From assembly GCA_937873395.1 (NCBI GenBank), contig CALMYH010000043.1, positions 1-64,000 of the forward strand: a stretch of DNA of 64,000 nt, read 5' to 3'. The number at the start of each line of letters is the position of its first letter. Within the stretch, counting starts at the first letter, position 1. Source of the stretch: an uncultured Burkholderiales bacterium. Its GTDB lineage: Bacteria; Pseudomonadota; Gammaproteobacteria; Burkholderiales; Burkholderiaceae_C. Below are positions 8,615 to 18,510 of this stretch, piece by piece. The notes under the pieces are model-generated. The model was not told the DNA's origin. It searched no databases and saw only the letters and a program-made list of their open reading frames with translations. Position numbers and translations under genes: made by a program.

Positions 8615-8803
8615 CAGTGGCTCCGTTCCGTGGCATGCGGCGCATTTTCTTTCCCTGGCAACAAGATACTCATATGGAATTGCTTCAAAAAGGCGCCCGA
8701 CTGCGGGGTTTCCGCAACCAGACATATTCTGGCTCGGAGCGTGGACATTGCCACACATGACACTCTCCCCGTTTCAGCAGCGCTGGGCTTTAGAGTCCGG
8801 GAA

Positions 8804-10309
8804 TCACTGAAAAGTCGAGTGAGCAGGAGCAACTGGTGCAACCAAGGCAGAGCTGAACCCGAGCATAAGCATGTAGTAGTCAAGAAAGTATCCTGTCATG
8901 CTCGTAGTTCCCATCAAGAACGCCATAGAGATGATGATCGCGGAAAGCATTAGTGACTGCTCGGGTACAGTGTCTCTCTCAACAATGATTTGGCGCGCGG
9001 TTGCGCGCAGCATGGCAAACAGCGCCAGCAGCAGCGATCCGAGAAACAATGCCAAGCCTAGCATACCTTCAAGCATCGCCACGTAAAGGTAGGTGTTGAC
9101 CAAATCGATGATGCCTTCACCCTGGCGCAGATGCTCGAGTCTGCCGGTCGCTTCAACCTCAGCCATTCCGTTGTATCCTGCGACTGGGCGATCAAGAATC
9201 ATTGGTATCGCTGATTCAATCAATTGTTGCCGATAACTGAAAGTCCCATATTCGTCATCGAATTCCTCGACGACTCTTTGCCCCACGGGCAAGAGAATTG
9301 CCGCCAAACCACAGGCAGCGAGGAAATGCCGCGGAGACTTGATGAACCAGCGCGTCACCAGCAATCCAATAGCGAGGGCAGCTGCTAACCAGGATCCGCG
9401 AGCACCGGTAAAATACAGGCACAACGCGAGCGATGTTAGCGCACAAAAGAAAAAAAGGCGACTGCGTATTTCTTGACGCAACACCAACAAGATCCCGATG
9501 GAAATTGCCATCAGGAGCCCCAGACCCCCGCCGATCGTTGAGCGAATACGGACGAAGCCGTCACGTTCGTAGTGAGCGAGTGAAAACCACTCCAATTCCA
9601 AGCCCAAACGATCGGGTATGTTCCGGTAGAACCACCAGTTCGTCCACTGCTCAAATATTCCGATTGACGCGACAATCAGTGCTGAATAGAGCAAAGTACG
9701 AAGCGCCTCCTTCAAACGCCCCCCCTCAGTCAGGTATCGCGACACCACGAAATATGGTAAACCCAAAAAGACCATTTGCTGGAACAACATACGAAGGCCA
9801 TGCGTGAGCCCGTTGCGATCGAACGCAAGAGCTACTGTCCACAGCAGGTACGAAAAAACAAAAAAGTCGATGCTTCCGGCGGTACGAGATCTGGGTACGA
9901 GTGAGGTCATTGTCAAGGTCCTCGCCGCCATCGGTAGCAACACCACCATAGCCAAAACGCGCGCATAGTCGACGCTGAACAGGATTTCTATCCCAGCGAA
10001 GCCCGGAATCACGAACTCGAATTTTGGCAAAGCAGGAAGTATTCCAATGAAGTAAATGACCCTGTCTTCGGGCGCTCTTGGGGCACCGACCCAGCACACC
10101 AACGCGATCAGCACATACAACGACCACATCGAGAGGCTGAAAAACGCTACAAAGTTCACCGCAACCCAACTGACCACGACGCGCCTAGCGAGTGGCACCG
10201 AAAAGCCAAAGAATCGCATGCCGCCAACAGCCAATGCGATCGAGATCAGCACATAAACCAGCGCTGAGAAGTGTGGTGGCAAAAGCGACAACACAGTCAG
10301 AAAACCCAC
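8804..10309 (-). CDS. O-antigen ligase/polymerase-like membrane protein (Wzy type)
   Basis: A polytopic inner-membrane protein of 501 residues with roughly eleven to twelve hydrophobic segments. A large periplasmic loop in the second half contains ARGSWLAAALAIG followed by a segment with SYRQQLIESAIPMILDRP and GYNGMAEVEATG. The RGSW-type motif and late periplasmic loop are characteristic of the Wzy_C/O-antigen ligase family. The ATG at 10309 overlaps the Wzx stop at 10297, so the two are translationally coupled. Next to a Wzx flippase the best role is polymerase of undecaprenyl-linked repeat units at the periplasmic face. A ligase role cannot be excluded. Confidence 0.85.
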   Translation of the reverse strand: MGFLTVLSLLPPHFSALVYVLISIALAVGGMRFFGFSVPLARRVVVSWVAVNFVAFFSLSMWSLYVLIALVCWVGAPRAPEDRVIYFIGILPALPKFEFVIPGFAGIEILFSVDYARVLAMVVLLPMAARTLTMTSLVPRSRTAGSIDFFVFSYLLWTVALAFDRNGLTHGLRMLFQQMVFLGLPYFVVSRYLTEGGRLKEALRTLLYSALIVASIGIFEQWTNWWFYRNIPDRLGLELEWFSLAHYERDGFVRIRSTIGGGLGLLMAISIGILLVLRQEIRSRLFFFCALTSLALCLYFTGARGSWLAAALAIGLLVTRWFIKSPRHFLAACGLAAILLPVGQRVVEEFDDEYGTFSYRQQLIESAIPMILDRPVAGYNGMAEVEATGRLEHLRQGEGIIDLVNTYLYVAMLEGMLGLALFLGSLLLALFAMLRATARQIIVERDTVPEQSLMLSAIIISMAFLMGTTSMTGYFLDYYMLMLGFSSALVAPVAPAHSTFQ

Positions 10310-11655
10310 TCGAGGACGAAAATGATGATCGAATCGGTCAGTAAACCAAAACCATATCCCAGCATCCCGGCAATGGCACTGCGAACAATGACAGTCCTAC
10401 GAAAGTAGCCTGATTTAATCAGACCATATTGGAGCCAGACGAGCGCCGGAATTTCCGCAAATACAATACCCCAAATCACACCTTGGGCGCCAAAGGCGCT
10501 CCAGCCTGCCAGTATGAAGAGGGGTGTCGACACGCCGTTGAACCCCTGTTCGATGGTGTTGTAGTGGGGCCGTCCGCTTGCCACCAGGCAATTGCTGGCG
10601 GCGCGCGCCGAGCAGGCCAACGCACTCTTGACACCCAGAGCCTGCAGCATCCAGCCGGCATCGGCATAGCGGGGATCGAAGAGCATGGTGATGATCAATG
10701 GCCCCAGTGCGGCCAGCGCCGTGGATCCGAACACGAAGAAATCCAGCCAGCGCTGAGCGATGTCATGAGCCGCGCGAACGCTGGCGTCTGAATCCCGATG
10801 CGCTTGCGAGAAGGCCGGGAAGCAGACGCTGCCCGCCAGTTGCTCGGTCACCATCCGGGGCAGTCGCGACAACTGGTCGGCGATGGCGTAGCTGCCAAGA
10901 AAAGCCATGGTCGCGAGTGCGCCAATCATCAGTCGATCGAGTTGTGATGCCGCGAAACCAAGGGCCGTGCTCATGACAATCCACTTGCCGAACCTGAACA
11001 GTTCCTTGGCAACTTCCCGATCGAACACGAGATTCGGTCGGTAATCACGCCACAGCACGAAGCTGCCGATGACCGTGACCGCAGCGGTCACGAGTCCACC
11101 GACCAGAAGCGACCACACCGTGGGCCACACCCAGGTTGCTGTAATCGTCAGGAAGGTGCCCGCGAGACTTGCGCCGAGATTCAGGGCCGTGACGCCTCCC
11201 AGATGGAGCTGACGCATCGCGAGTGGAATGGAAACCGAGGTGAACCCTGATATCAGCAGCGAGAGCGCTGCGATCGGGATCATGTATGCGAGCTGCCATT
11301 GCCCGTAAGCCAGGGAGGCAGGGTACGCAAGCATCAGTGCGCACACAAAGAGCGCACAGCCGCGGTATACCTGAATCGTCCAAGCCGTGTGCAGGAAGCG
11401 TTGCTCTTGGGCCCGGGGATGCCTGATAATGAACTGTTTGATTCCTGCGTCTGACAACAACTCGAGGCCAACGACGAACACCGTCACCAGTGCCATCAGG
11501 CCGAATGCTTCCGGAAACAGCAACCGCGTCAGGATGAGGCTGGAACCAAGCCGGACAGCTTGCGAGACGCCGAAGCCCAGCACGGTCCAGAGCGCGCCGC
11601 GGCTCACCGACCTGTTGAGCACGCCACGCCAAGCATTTCTGATCAGACTTATCAC
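10297..11655 (-). CDS. wzx: lipid-linked oligosaccharide flippase (Wzx/MOP family)
   Basis: Predicted to flip undecaprenyl-diphosphate-linked repeat units across the inner membrane. The protein has about 452 residues with twelve or more hydrophobic helices. The polysaccharide-synthase N-terminal signature SRGALWTVLGFGVSQAVRLGS is followed by LILTRLLFPEAFGLMALV, and a mid-protein FRFGKWIVMSTALGFAASQLDRLMIG stretch is typical of the family. No ATG suits the start; the GTG at 11655 (VISLIRNAWRG) places about fifteen residues before the first conserved block. A TTG at 11667 is an alternative, and the frame is open to 11850 with non-family sequence. It is divergent from the GT4 gene at 11965 and coupled to the polymerase gene. 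Confidence 0.85.
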   Translation of the reverse strand: MISLIRNAWRGVLNRSVSRGALWTVLGFGVSQAVRLGSSLILTRLLFPEAFGLMALVTVFVVGLELLSDAGIKQFIIRHPRAQEQRFLHTAWTIQVYRGCALFVCALMLAYPASLAYGQWQLAYMIPIAALSLLISGFTSVSIPLAMRQLHLGGVTALNLGASLAGTFLTITATWVWPTVWSLLVGGLVTAAVTVIGSFVLWRDYRPNLVFDREVAKELFRFGKWIVMSTALGFAASQLDRLMIGALATMAFLGSYAIADQLSRLPRMVTEQLAGSVCFPAFSQAHRDSDASVRAAHDIAQRWLDFFVFGSTALAALGPLIITMLFDPRYADAGWMLQALGVKSALACSARAASNCLVASGRPHYNTIEQGFNGVSTPLFILAGWSAFGAQGVIWGIVFAEIPALVWLQYGLIKSGYFRRTVIVRSAIAGMLGYGFGLLTDSIIIFVLEWVF

Positions 11656-11964
11656 TGGCGAACTCAACGCGCTTTGGAGGGTGCAGACATAGACGAGTGG
11701 CGGACCACAAATGCGCAAACGTGGCGCATCCCGATCTGGCGGCAACCGGCATGGCTTTCGCCGCCCGAGCGACAGGAACTTTCGTGGGATACTACCATCG
11801 TGCGGGTGGCACGCTGTTGCAGACACAGGCTGATAGTCAGTACACATCACGGCGCGATTGAACCAGTTGCGGGCAGAGCCGTCACACGCTTCGCTGCCGA
11901 CCTAACAACTGGCCGGCTCTTGAAAACGAAGCCATCAGGGACGACTGCGTTGTCAAACACGAAT
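11656..11964. promoter_or_regulatory. divergent intergenic region between wzx and a GT4 gene
   Basis: About 310 bases lie between two divergent starts. Both promoters should lie here, but I see no convincing hexamer pair and no clear inverted repeat. Open frames extend through the region in both directions without recognisable protein character, so either gene could start somewhat earlier than annotated. Confidence 0.3.
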
Positions 11965-13224
11965 ATGAATGGTAGTTTCTTGCCCGGCGACCGAGAAAAA
12001 TTCCACCCGGAGATCTTCCTGGTAAGTCCTGACTGGCCTCCTGAGGGAACCCACAATGGCATTTGCACCTACGTGGCTCACCTGCGTGAGGGGCTGGTCG
12101 GGCTGGGATGCGGGCCGACCGTGTTGGCCATGGCGGGTGAGGTCCCTGAAACGGGGTCGGGGGATGTGGTCGATCTGGGTGCCGTCCGACCTGAGCCCCG
12201 TTCAATTTTCGCTCGCGTGCGCGTCGGGTTCCGTAGTCGAATGTCCTGGTCTTTTGGCATCTCGGACGCAACCGCGCGCCGGATCTCTGCCGCCATGTCC
12301 AACATCTCGGGGGGCCGGCCGCGTGTGCTCGAGATTGAGGAGTCGTTCGGTTTTGGTGGGCACTTCAAGGATCGGGACTTTGCTCTCGTGATCCGCGCCC
12401 ACGGCCCCTTTTTCAAGGGCGCTGCTGCACTGGGCATCCCTTTTGATCGAAGGGTTCGTGACAGGTGTGCCGCCGAGGCGCGGGCGGTTCGGCACGCGGA
12501 CGGCATCAGCGCGCCAAGCCAGTACATATTGGATGCGATTTCGCGCGAATGGGATATTTCAGGCATTCCGACCGCGGTGATTCCGAACCCCGCAGTACCT
12601 GTTCCGCCCGACCTTCGTTGGCGCCCAGGTACCACCGGTCCGAAGCAGATTCTCTACGTCGGGCGTTTCGATCGCCTGAAGGGGGCAGACCTGATGCTGA
12701 AGGCCTTCAATTTCATTGCAGAAGAGAAAGCCGATGTTGAGTTGCTGTTCGCCGGACCAGACCGTGGTTTGACCGACGACGACGGGCGGCATTGGAAGCT
12801 GCATCAATACGCTGAGGCGCATCTGTCGCCAGACGCCCGCAGCCGCTTTCGTTACCTCGGAGTGGTCTCGCGAACCCTCCTGCAAGACTTGCGCCGAACC
12901 TCGGCGGTTTGTGTTGTCGCGTCCCGCGAAGAGACCTTCTCCTATGCTGCGCTGGAAGCACTCGGTGCAGGATGTCCTCTGGTCGCGGCCAGAATGGGCG
13001 GTGTGCCCGAGATGGTTGCCGATGAGCACAACGGGTTGCTATTTGAGAGCGGCCGCTTTGAGAGCCTCGCCGCTCAACTGCTGCGCGTCCTGGAAGACAA
13101 TGATCTCTGCAAGCGATTGTCCGTGGCGGCATTGGAGAGCTTTGACCGATACCTGCCAGCCAACGTGGCACAGGAAACGCTGAACTTCTATGCGCGTGTT
13201 TGCAGATTGACCTTGACCCAGTGA
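11965..13224 (+). CDS. family 4 (GT-B) glycosyltransferase
   Basis: A retaining GT-B enzyme of 419 residues. The N-terminal half begins FLVSPDWPPEGTHNGICTYV, including the glycine-rich acceptor loop. The C-terminal half carries ILYVGRFDRLKGADLMLKAF, then LLFAGPDRG, and the donor-binding SREETFSYAALEALGAGCP with GGVPEMVADEHNG. These are the E-x7-E-type features of family 4. The start is the ATG at 11965; the frame extends upstream without homologous character. It is the only rightward gene between 6.6 and 26 kb, and its 3' end converges on the first SGNH gene. The sugar specificity is unknown. Confidence 0.88.
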   Translation: MNGSFLPGDREKFHPEIFLVSPDWPPEGTHNGICTYVAHLREGLVGLGCGPTVLAMAGEVPETGSGDVVDLGAVRPEPRSIFARVRVGFRSRMSWSFGISDATARRISAAMSNISGGRPRVLEIEESFGFGGHFKDRDFALVIRAHGPFFKGAAALGIPFDRRVRDRCAAEARAVRHADGISAPSQYILDAISREWDISGIPTAVIPNPAVPVPPDLRWRPGTTGPKQILYVGRFDRLKGADLMLKAFNFIAEEKADVELLFAGPDRGLTDDDGRHWKLHQYAEAHLSPDARSRFRYLGVVSRTLLQDLRRTSAVCVVASREETFSYAALEALGAGCPLVAARMGGVPEMVADEHNGLLFESGRFESLAAQLLRVLEDNDLCKRLSVAALESFDRYLPANVAQETLNFYARVCRLTLTQ

Positions 13225-13265
13225 CCGGCGTCCCCCAGTTTTGCTCGTGATTCAACATGAACATT

Positions 13266-14450
13266 TCAGGGTCGACTACCCATCACCGACAAGACGAAGC
13301 GGGCGACCTCAGCATTACCCTCATCGTTATAATGCTGTGTCGGCCCAAAGAAGGCCTGTAGTGGCATTTTGCGCTCTTCAGCGCGCGCAATGAGGTACGG
13401 GCCAAAGTCGGCCATGGCCAAGCCGTCCTTTTTGTGGCGTTCAACCAGAGCGCTGTAGGTCCACACCTTCGTCCGCTGATAGTAGATGAAGTCCTCAGGG
13501 TGCGGGAGGATGAGTATCAGTGACTTCTTTCCGCGGCTCTCTGCGAGTTCGGCAAATTTCCGAGAGATGCCGGCGGTTATTTCCAGGCCGTGCATCGGAT
13601 GCCCCTCCTGAAGGAAAGGCATCCATTCGGGATAGCGACCGACGCGTGCCCTAAAGCGATAGTAAAACAGCGCATTCTTGATGACGGCAAGCGAGTAGGG
13701 GAAGGTCAGTGCCACAGCACCACTCGGGCCGCCGGGCTGCATCGTTTCGTGCTCGATGTTCAAAAATGGCTTCTTCGCACCGACCGCACGGAGATACTCG
13801 TCGTATGTCAGTATTGGAATTGGTACGAGATCAATATCGCCCTCCTGATTTAGTACGAACCTCGGCTTTAGCGCGAAATGCTGAGCATAGATTTCAAGGT
13901 CACGAATGCGCGTGAGGTTACGGGTGACATCGGCCGTGTGAAAGCCGAGAATAGTAAGCGGCGCCTTGTCGTCGGCGCGGGTCTCGAAGCGCAAATAGGC
14001 CTGATCTGTCCCATGGCCTCCCATCGCGAAGTTTGCTACGTAGCAGTTCAGGCTTGCGGACAACAGATCGCTCCATCTCTTGTCCGGCGATGAGATGTCG
14101 CCGCCCTCTGTGAAGGAGTCACCGTAAAGCGAGATGCAAGCCTTCTCGAGCGGCGCGTCAAGGTAATGCGTATTGACAAGAGCTCCGTTCTTTGCCAAAG
14201 AGTCACCGTATTGCATAGGATACGGCCACCCGAAGATCGGATTGCGTACCTCCATGTAACTCTCGAAGCTACGTGGATAGTCCGCCGCGGGCTCCGCCGC
14301 CCGCCACATTCCCCATTTTCGCTCCAGAACCTTGCCTGCAGCGAAGAACATAGCCTCGATTGAAGCGAACAGGAATGTAGCGGCGAGCACGCTGAGGATG
14401 ATCCTTTTCCGCCGATCCAAGGGGGGTGGGGCATGTACCTCATTGACCAT
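13266..14450 (-). CDS. membrane-anchored SGNH/GDSL-family protein, copy A
   Basis: 394 residues with one N-terminal transmembrane segment (about residues 16-38), so the rest is probably periplasmic. Block I of the SGNH fold is LYGDSFTEGG near residue 110. Block II/III-like elements are VANFAMGGHGTDQA and LGFHTADVTRN, and a C-terminal HYNDEGN resembles the block V His region. The architecture recalls the AlgJ/AlgX and PatB-type O-acetyltransferases that modify exopolysaccharides in the periplasm. It aligns by eye along its whole length with the protein at 15970-17103 (for example NPIFGWPYP versus DPVLGWPSP, and the conserved TDQA), so the two are paralogues. Catalysis is inferred. Confidence 0.75.
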   Translation of the reverse strand: MVNEVHAPPPLDRRKRIILSVLAATFLFASIEAMFFAAGKVLERKWGMWRAAEPAADYPRSFESYMEVRNPIFGWPYPMQYGDSLAKNGALVNTHYLDAPLEKACISLYGDSFTEGGDISSPDKRWSDLLSASLNCYVANFAMGGHGTDQAYLRFETRADDKAPLTILGFHTADVTRNLTRIRDLEIYAQHFALKPRFVLNQEGDIDLVPIPILTYDEYLRAVGAKKPFLNIEHETMQPGGPSGAVALTFPYSLAVIKNALFYYRFRARVGRYPEWMPFLQEGHPMHGLEITAGISRKFAELAESRGKKSLILILPHPEDFIYYQRTKVWTYSALVERHKKDGLAMADFGPYLIARAEERKMPLQAFFGPTQHYNDEGNAEVARFVLSVMGSRP

Positions 14451-14573
14451 TTGCGTCCTCTTTCTTTGCTTTGATTACGTTGCGGTCTTATGCTCTAGCA
14501 CTTACTCGAAACCGCTACTTTTTGGGGTGTTTGTCATTATCTCGAATGCGACCCCTATGGGCCTTCTGGGAGA

Positions 14574-15806
14574 TTACCGGTAAGCTCGGCGCAATCCGGC
14601 CAACAGTTCCATCCAGTGTTCTGCAACCCTTGACCATCGCCATTCTTCGGCACGCTCTCGGGCTAGGCGCGACATCTGCTCGGCCAGCTCACCATCTTGG
14701 CTAAGTCGATCCAAGTGATCAGCGATTTGAGAGGTGATGAACTCCACGCTCCGCGGTTCCACCAGGAAGCCGGTTCGGCCGTGATCGATCAGCAACTGTG
14801 GACCACCCCAATCCAGGCAGACAGGCGGCAACCCCAGCGCCATGGCCTCTTGCACGACGATTCCGTTGGCGTCCTCTATGCTAGGCAATACCATGCCTCG
14901 ATACGTCGAAAAGGAAGCAATCAAGTCGTCGTGACTGGTGTACCAACCGACGAAACGCACGCGCGCATCCAAGCCCAGATCTTTGACCAAGCGCTTGCAT
15001 GAATCCAGTTCCGGGCCAGCTCCAACGATGTCGAGCTCCACCTGATGTCGAGTCTTTGCCAGGCTCGCGATGATGAGCGCCGTCCCTTTGTGGAACACCA
15101 GTCTGCCATAGTGAACGAATCGAAGGTTGATGCCTCGCTGAACGACACGTGGCCTGTTGAGCAAAGCGTCCGGCACCCCGCAATCGACCACATTGACCAT
15201 TCTGGCCTCTGAACAGCCGGCCGCCTGCAGCGACGTCGTCGTTCTGTTGCCGCCGGCCACGAAAATCAAGTCCGCCCTGGACAGATCATTGAAAAGAAGA
15301 CGATTGATTCGCTGTAGCGGAAAGTGAAGGACTCTCCGAACACGCGGACCAAGTCCCTCTTGGCGTCGAAAAATCGCGGGATAATAGATATTGCCATTGA
15401 TCGGACCAAAAACGTTCAAATGTGTGCGGGATACTATACGAGGCAATACTGGTGAGTTAGGCTCCGTTTGATGAACGACCACATCATCACCACAAACTCC
15501 CATTTCAGCTGCGATTCTTTCCGCGAGCCGCACGGCACGCCGAAAGAACCAGTAGTCGATCAGGAAGCGAAGAACCCTGGTCCGCCAGATCGCACGCGAG
15601 ACCCAGGTGTCATCAACGAAGTGAATGTCGGGCAGCTTGAGCCGGCCCTCCAGTTCTTCTCTGTTGCGTCCGTGAGTGATTTGCACCGTAGAAGGTTGAA
15701 CTTTCTTTAGCTCTGTGAATATCTGGAGGGCTTTCATGGCTTCGCCACCCATCTGCTGGGAGACATTGGGGGCAATAAGCACGATGAATGGCAGTCTCTT
15801 TGTCAT
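14574..15806 (-). CDS. family 4 (GT-B) glycosyltransferase
   Basis: A 410-residue GT-B enzyme. The N-terminal acceptor loop is APNVSQQMGGEAMKAL. The C-terminal donor half carries FVHYGRLVFHKGTALII, LDIVGAGPELDSCKRL and the nucleotide-sugar motif ANGIVVQEAMALGLPPVCLDWGGP, where the family E-x7-E appears with a variant second position. The start is the ATG at 15806; a TTG ten codons earlier is possible. It lies between the two SGNH paralogues on the same strand, so the three probably form one transcription unit with the carbamoyltransferase group upstream. The sugar and acceptor are unknown. Confidence 0.88.
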   Translation of the reverse strand: MTKRLPFIVLIAPNVSQQMGGEAMKALQIFTELKKVQPSTVQITHGRNREELEGRLKLPDIHFVDDTWVSRAIWRTRVLRFLIDYWFFRRAVRLAERIAAEMGVCGDDVVVHQTEPNSPVLPRIVSRTHLNVFGPINGNIYYPAIFRRQEGLGPRVRRVLHFPLQRINRLLFNDLSRADLIFVAGGNRTTTSLQAAGCSEARMVNVVDCGVPDALLNRPRVVQRGINLRFVHYGRLVFHKGTALIIASLAKTRHQVELDIVGAGPELDSCKRLVKDLGLDARVRFVGWYTSHDDLIASFSTYRGMVLPSIEDANGIVVQEAMALGLPPVCLDWGGPQLLIDHGRTGFLVEPRSVEFITSQIADHLDRLSQDGELAEQMSRLARERAEEWRWSRVAEHWMELLAGLRRAYR

Positions 15807-15969
15807 AGGTAGGACAGAATCAATAATCAAGTGCAAGCTCGGCGAACACTTTGGAGCGCTGCTCCTGTTGGAGATGAAAATGTCAATCGCCTCTCAAATA
15901 GGGGTTCGTCGTCGAAGCGGGGGAACCCTCAATTTTCAGGTTGCTCACCCTTCATGGAAGTCCATGGAT

Positions 15970-17103
15970 TCAATCCTTTTGCAGGGCTGACAATTGATCA
16001 AGGACGGCATCCGCGAGCAAGGAATAACCCTCCGGATTGAAGTGAGAAGATCCGCAGCGCGTATAGATTTCGCACACGTTTCGACCACCAATAGCTCTTG
16101 CAATGAATACGCCTGAATCAATTGTCCTGACGCCATTCTTTTCAAGTGCAACCTTTAGGGGAAGGTAACTTGGATCCCGCCCAGCCTGCAAAGCAATGAG
16201 ATCATGAAGATCTGGAATTAATAGAAGAAAGAGCTTTTGTCCTCTTTGGTGGGCAACATTGACCGCCTCTAAAATTATGGCTTCTGTAATTTGTAGTGCG
16301 CCTGATGGATGCTGTGCCTGATAAAACGGAATATAAGTGGGTCTAATTCCTGCTAGGGCCGAAGAAATTCGATAGTGCCGTAATGCCTGCAGCACAGCCA
16401 ATGAGTAAGGAAACCGCATAATTCCGGGGCCCCCTTCTGTACCGGGTGCGAAATATTCATGAGGAAGCAAATCAACTGCGGTGTAGGAGATGCTGGCATA
16501 TTCTTCGATTGAAATATTTGGCATAGGTAGGACTTCAACACCATCAGATCCTAAAATAAATCTTGGCTTGAACCCGAACCTCCCTCCAGCAAGAAAATCT
16601 CGAAGGCGATTCACATTTCGAAGTATGTTGTCAGAAAAGTGGCCAAGCACTATGATTGGCTCCTCACCTTTAGTACTCTGAATGTAACGAATGACTGCTT
16701 GATCGGTACCGTAGCCTCCGATACCAAAATTAGCCACTCGGCACCCCAGCCCTTTTGCTAGGACATTTCCGTACGCATGCTCCGCTGAAACCTCGTCACC
16801 CCATGTAAATGAGTCTCCGAATAGAGCAACGCATGCGGGGTGATCAGTCTCTGGAAATTCGGGTACGATTCTGGAGCCGGTGATATCAAACTCGCCTTTG
16901 CCAAATTCTTTTGGAGAAGGCCATCCCAGCACAGGATCTCTTGCTGTCAAATACTCCTGATAATTTGCTGTGTCTGTTGCGCCTGCCATTAACCCCATGT
17001 TGAGCAGCACTCGTGCCGCGAAATAGGATATTGCCTCAAGAAAAACAATGATGAGTACAGCTAGTGACGCTCGAAATATCCAATGTTTTCTTGAGGTGTT
17101 CAT
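15970..17103 (-). CDS. membrane-anchored SGNH/GDSL-family protein, copy B
   Basis: A 377-residue paralogue of the protein at 13266-14450. A single N-terminal transmembrane helix is followed by block I LFGDSFTWGDE, then VANFGIGGYGTDQAVIRY, LGHFSDNILRN and a C-terminal SSHFNPEGYSLLADA, which supplies a plausible catalytic His. The start is the ATG at 17103, a few residues before the hydrophobic helix. Base composition is visibly AT-richer than in the flanking glycosyltransferases. As with its paralogue, a periplasmic esterase or O-acetyltransferase acting on the repeat unit is the reasonable guess. The two copies may modify different positions or act with different acyltransferases. Confidence 0.75.
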   Translation of the reverse strand: MNTSRKHWIFRASLAVLIIVFLEAISYFAARVLLNMGLMAGATDTANYQEYLTARDPVLGWPSPKEFGKGEFDITGSRIVPEFPETDHPACVALFGDSFTWGDEVSAEHAYGNVLAKGLGCRVANFGIGGYGTDQAVIRYIQSTKGEEPIIVLGHFSDNILRNVNRLRDFLAGGRFGFKPRFILGSDGVEVLPMPNISIEEYASISYTAVDLLPHEYFAPGTEGGPGIMRFPYSLAVLQALRHYRISSALAGIRPTYIPFYQAQHPSGALQITEAIILEAVNVAHQRGQKLFLLLIPDLHDLIALQAGRDPSYLPLKVALEKNGVRTIDSGVFIARAIGGRNVCEIYTRCGSSHFNPEGYSLLADAVLDQLSALQKD

Positions 17104-17301
17104 ATGGTATGAAAAGAACAAGAAGGTCAAGCATGAAATTCAACAAGAAGATATACCTCGAAGGAAAGAGATGCCCTCAGCCAGTTGAGCCACGGATGAG
17201 AAAGCCCGGACGACTTGATCTGAACAATCATTAATGGCTCGGTTAAACCTGAAAGGGAAGGTTGTAAGATCATATGAAGCCCTTTCCTGCACCTCACATA
17301 A

Positions 17302-18432
17302 TCACCGGGAGGAGTGAGATTTAAGTGCGCGATTAACCGACGCGGCTATTGCGACATATCCGTTGGCATTGGGATGTGTATCTGATAAAGGGAATACATC
17401 CCGTAACTGGTTTGCTTGCCTCAAGGCTGGCAATAGATCTAGATGGTCGATACCTTCTTGATTAAACAAGGTGAGCAGACGCTGCTTGATTTGCATTTCA
17501 TGCTTAATTGAGATGAGCAACCGATCAACTCCAGGCGCATCGACGGACTGTTTCAAGTATTCCTCATATACGGACTCTTTAAGAGGAAACATCACAACCA
17601 GAATCTGAATTCCTTTTTGCCGGCCAGTTTCAGCAATTTCTCGAAAAGCTGCTTCGGTAATGCGCATACCTTCTTTTGCGCGCTCGTCCGTGAGATCCAG
17701 ATAGACGGTCGGCTCCTGATAAGAAAATAGCATCCGTCGCCCGCCGAACGTGGCTTCAATGGTATTGCTCGCTAGGCGTTTGAACTGATTTTCTCGGAAT
17801 ACATCGAAAAGGGGCAGCGAAGTGAAGGCTCTGTAAAGCACTGAGTTCCTCGATAGCCAGTCACGCAGAGTGCCGAACAACTTTCCATCTGTCGATGCAT
17901 CTGACCTTACTCTTTGGGTAGGAGCGGAATCGAATTGTCGGGTTGAGAACCGCGACCAATACTCGAGCCCGTGGGCTGTATTGAATGCATCCATGACATC
18001 ATTGCCAAAGTAGAAGCCGACAATGACAGTTGTTGGTTTCAATTCAAGGGCTTTCGTGCGCAGCAGATGAAGGTACTGCAGCGGGCCATAACCGCCAAGT
18101 CCCATGTTGTAGACGTTTTGCCCTGAAAGTCTGCCCAGCACAAGTGGGTAGCTCTCCTCAGCCCGTGCTGCCATACCGTATGTCATGGAGTCCCCTATCG
18201 CGACAATGTCTGCCGTGATAGGGCGCTCAAAATTCCTGAAGCCCCAGTCGTCGTGCCCTCCCGTTCCCCCCTCGATCTTGTGAACAAGGTGGTCGTCCTT
18301 CGTCAGAGTTGGATTCAAATAGTTGACGGGATTCAGAATGAGACGTGCCAAGAGTTCTCCGAGGACTACGGAGATCAAGATGGTTGAAGCCAGCAGAGAT
18401 CCATTAATCCAAATTGATCGAAGTTTGATCAT
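17302..18432 (-). CDS. SGNH/GDSL hydrolase-like protein beside the carbamoyltransferase
   Basis: 376 residues. An N-terminal membrane helix is followed by block I VAIGDSMTYG at about residue 75, then YNMGLGGYGPLQYLHLL (block II), GFYFGNDVMDAFN (block III with the Asn) and a C-terminal LSDTHPNANGYVAIA (block V with Asp and His). The complete SGNH set is therefore visible, unlike the more divergent copies A and B. The start is decided by GGGAG placed four bases before the ATG at 18432; an upstream GTG at 18459 lacks a binding site. It is immediately downstream of the carbamoyltransferase trio. A role in acylating or deacylating the same glycan is inferred. Confidence 0.78.
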   Translation of the reverse strand: MIKLRSIWINGSLLASTILISVVLGELLARLILNPVNYLNPTLTKDDHLVHKIEGGTGGHDDWGFRNFERPITADIVAIGDSMTYGMAARAEESYPLVLGRLSGQNVYNMGLGGYGPLQYLHLLRTKALELKPTTVIVGFYFGNDVMDAFNTAHGLEYWSRFSTRQFDSAPTQRVRSDASTDGKLFGTLRDWLSRNSVLYRAFTSLPLFDVFRENQFKRLASNTIEATFGGRRMLFSYQEPTVYLDLTDERAKEGMRITEAAFREIAETGRQKGIQILVVMFPLKESVYEEYLKQSVDAPGVDRLLISIKHEMQIKQRLLTLFNQEGIDHLDLLPALRQANQLRDVFPLSDTHPNANGYVAIAASVNRALKSHSSR

Positions 18433-18510
18433 ATTGCTCCCAATGCCGGACTCCTTCACTTTAAACTTTGTACGTCCAGCGCACAGACCTGGCGCTAAAT
18501 CGATGCAAAA

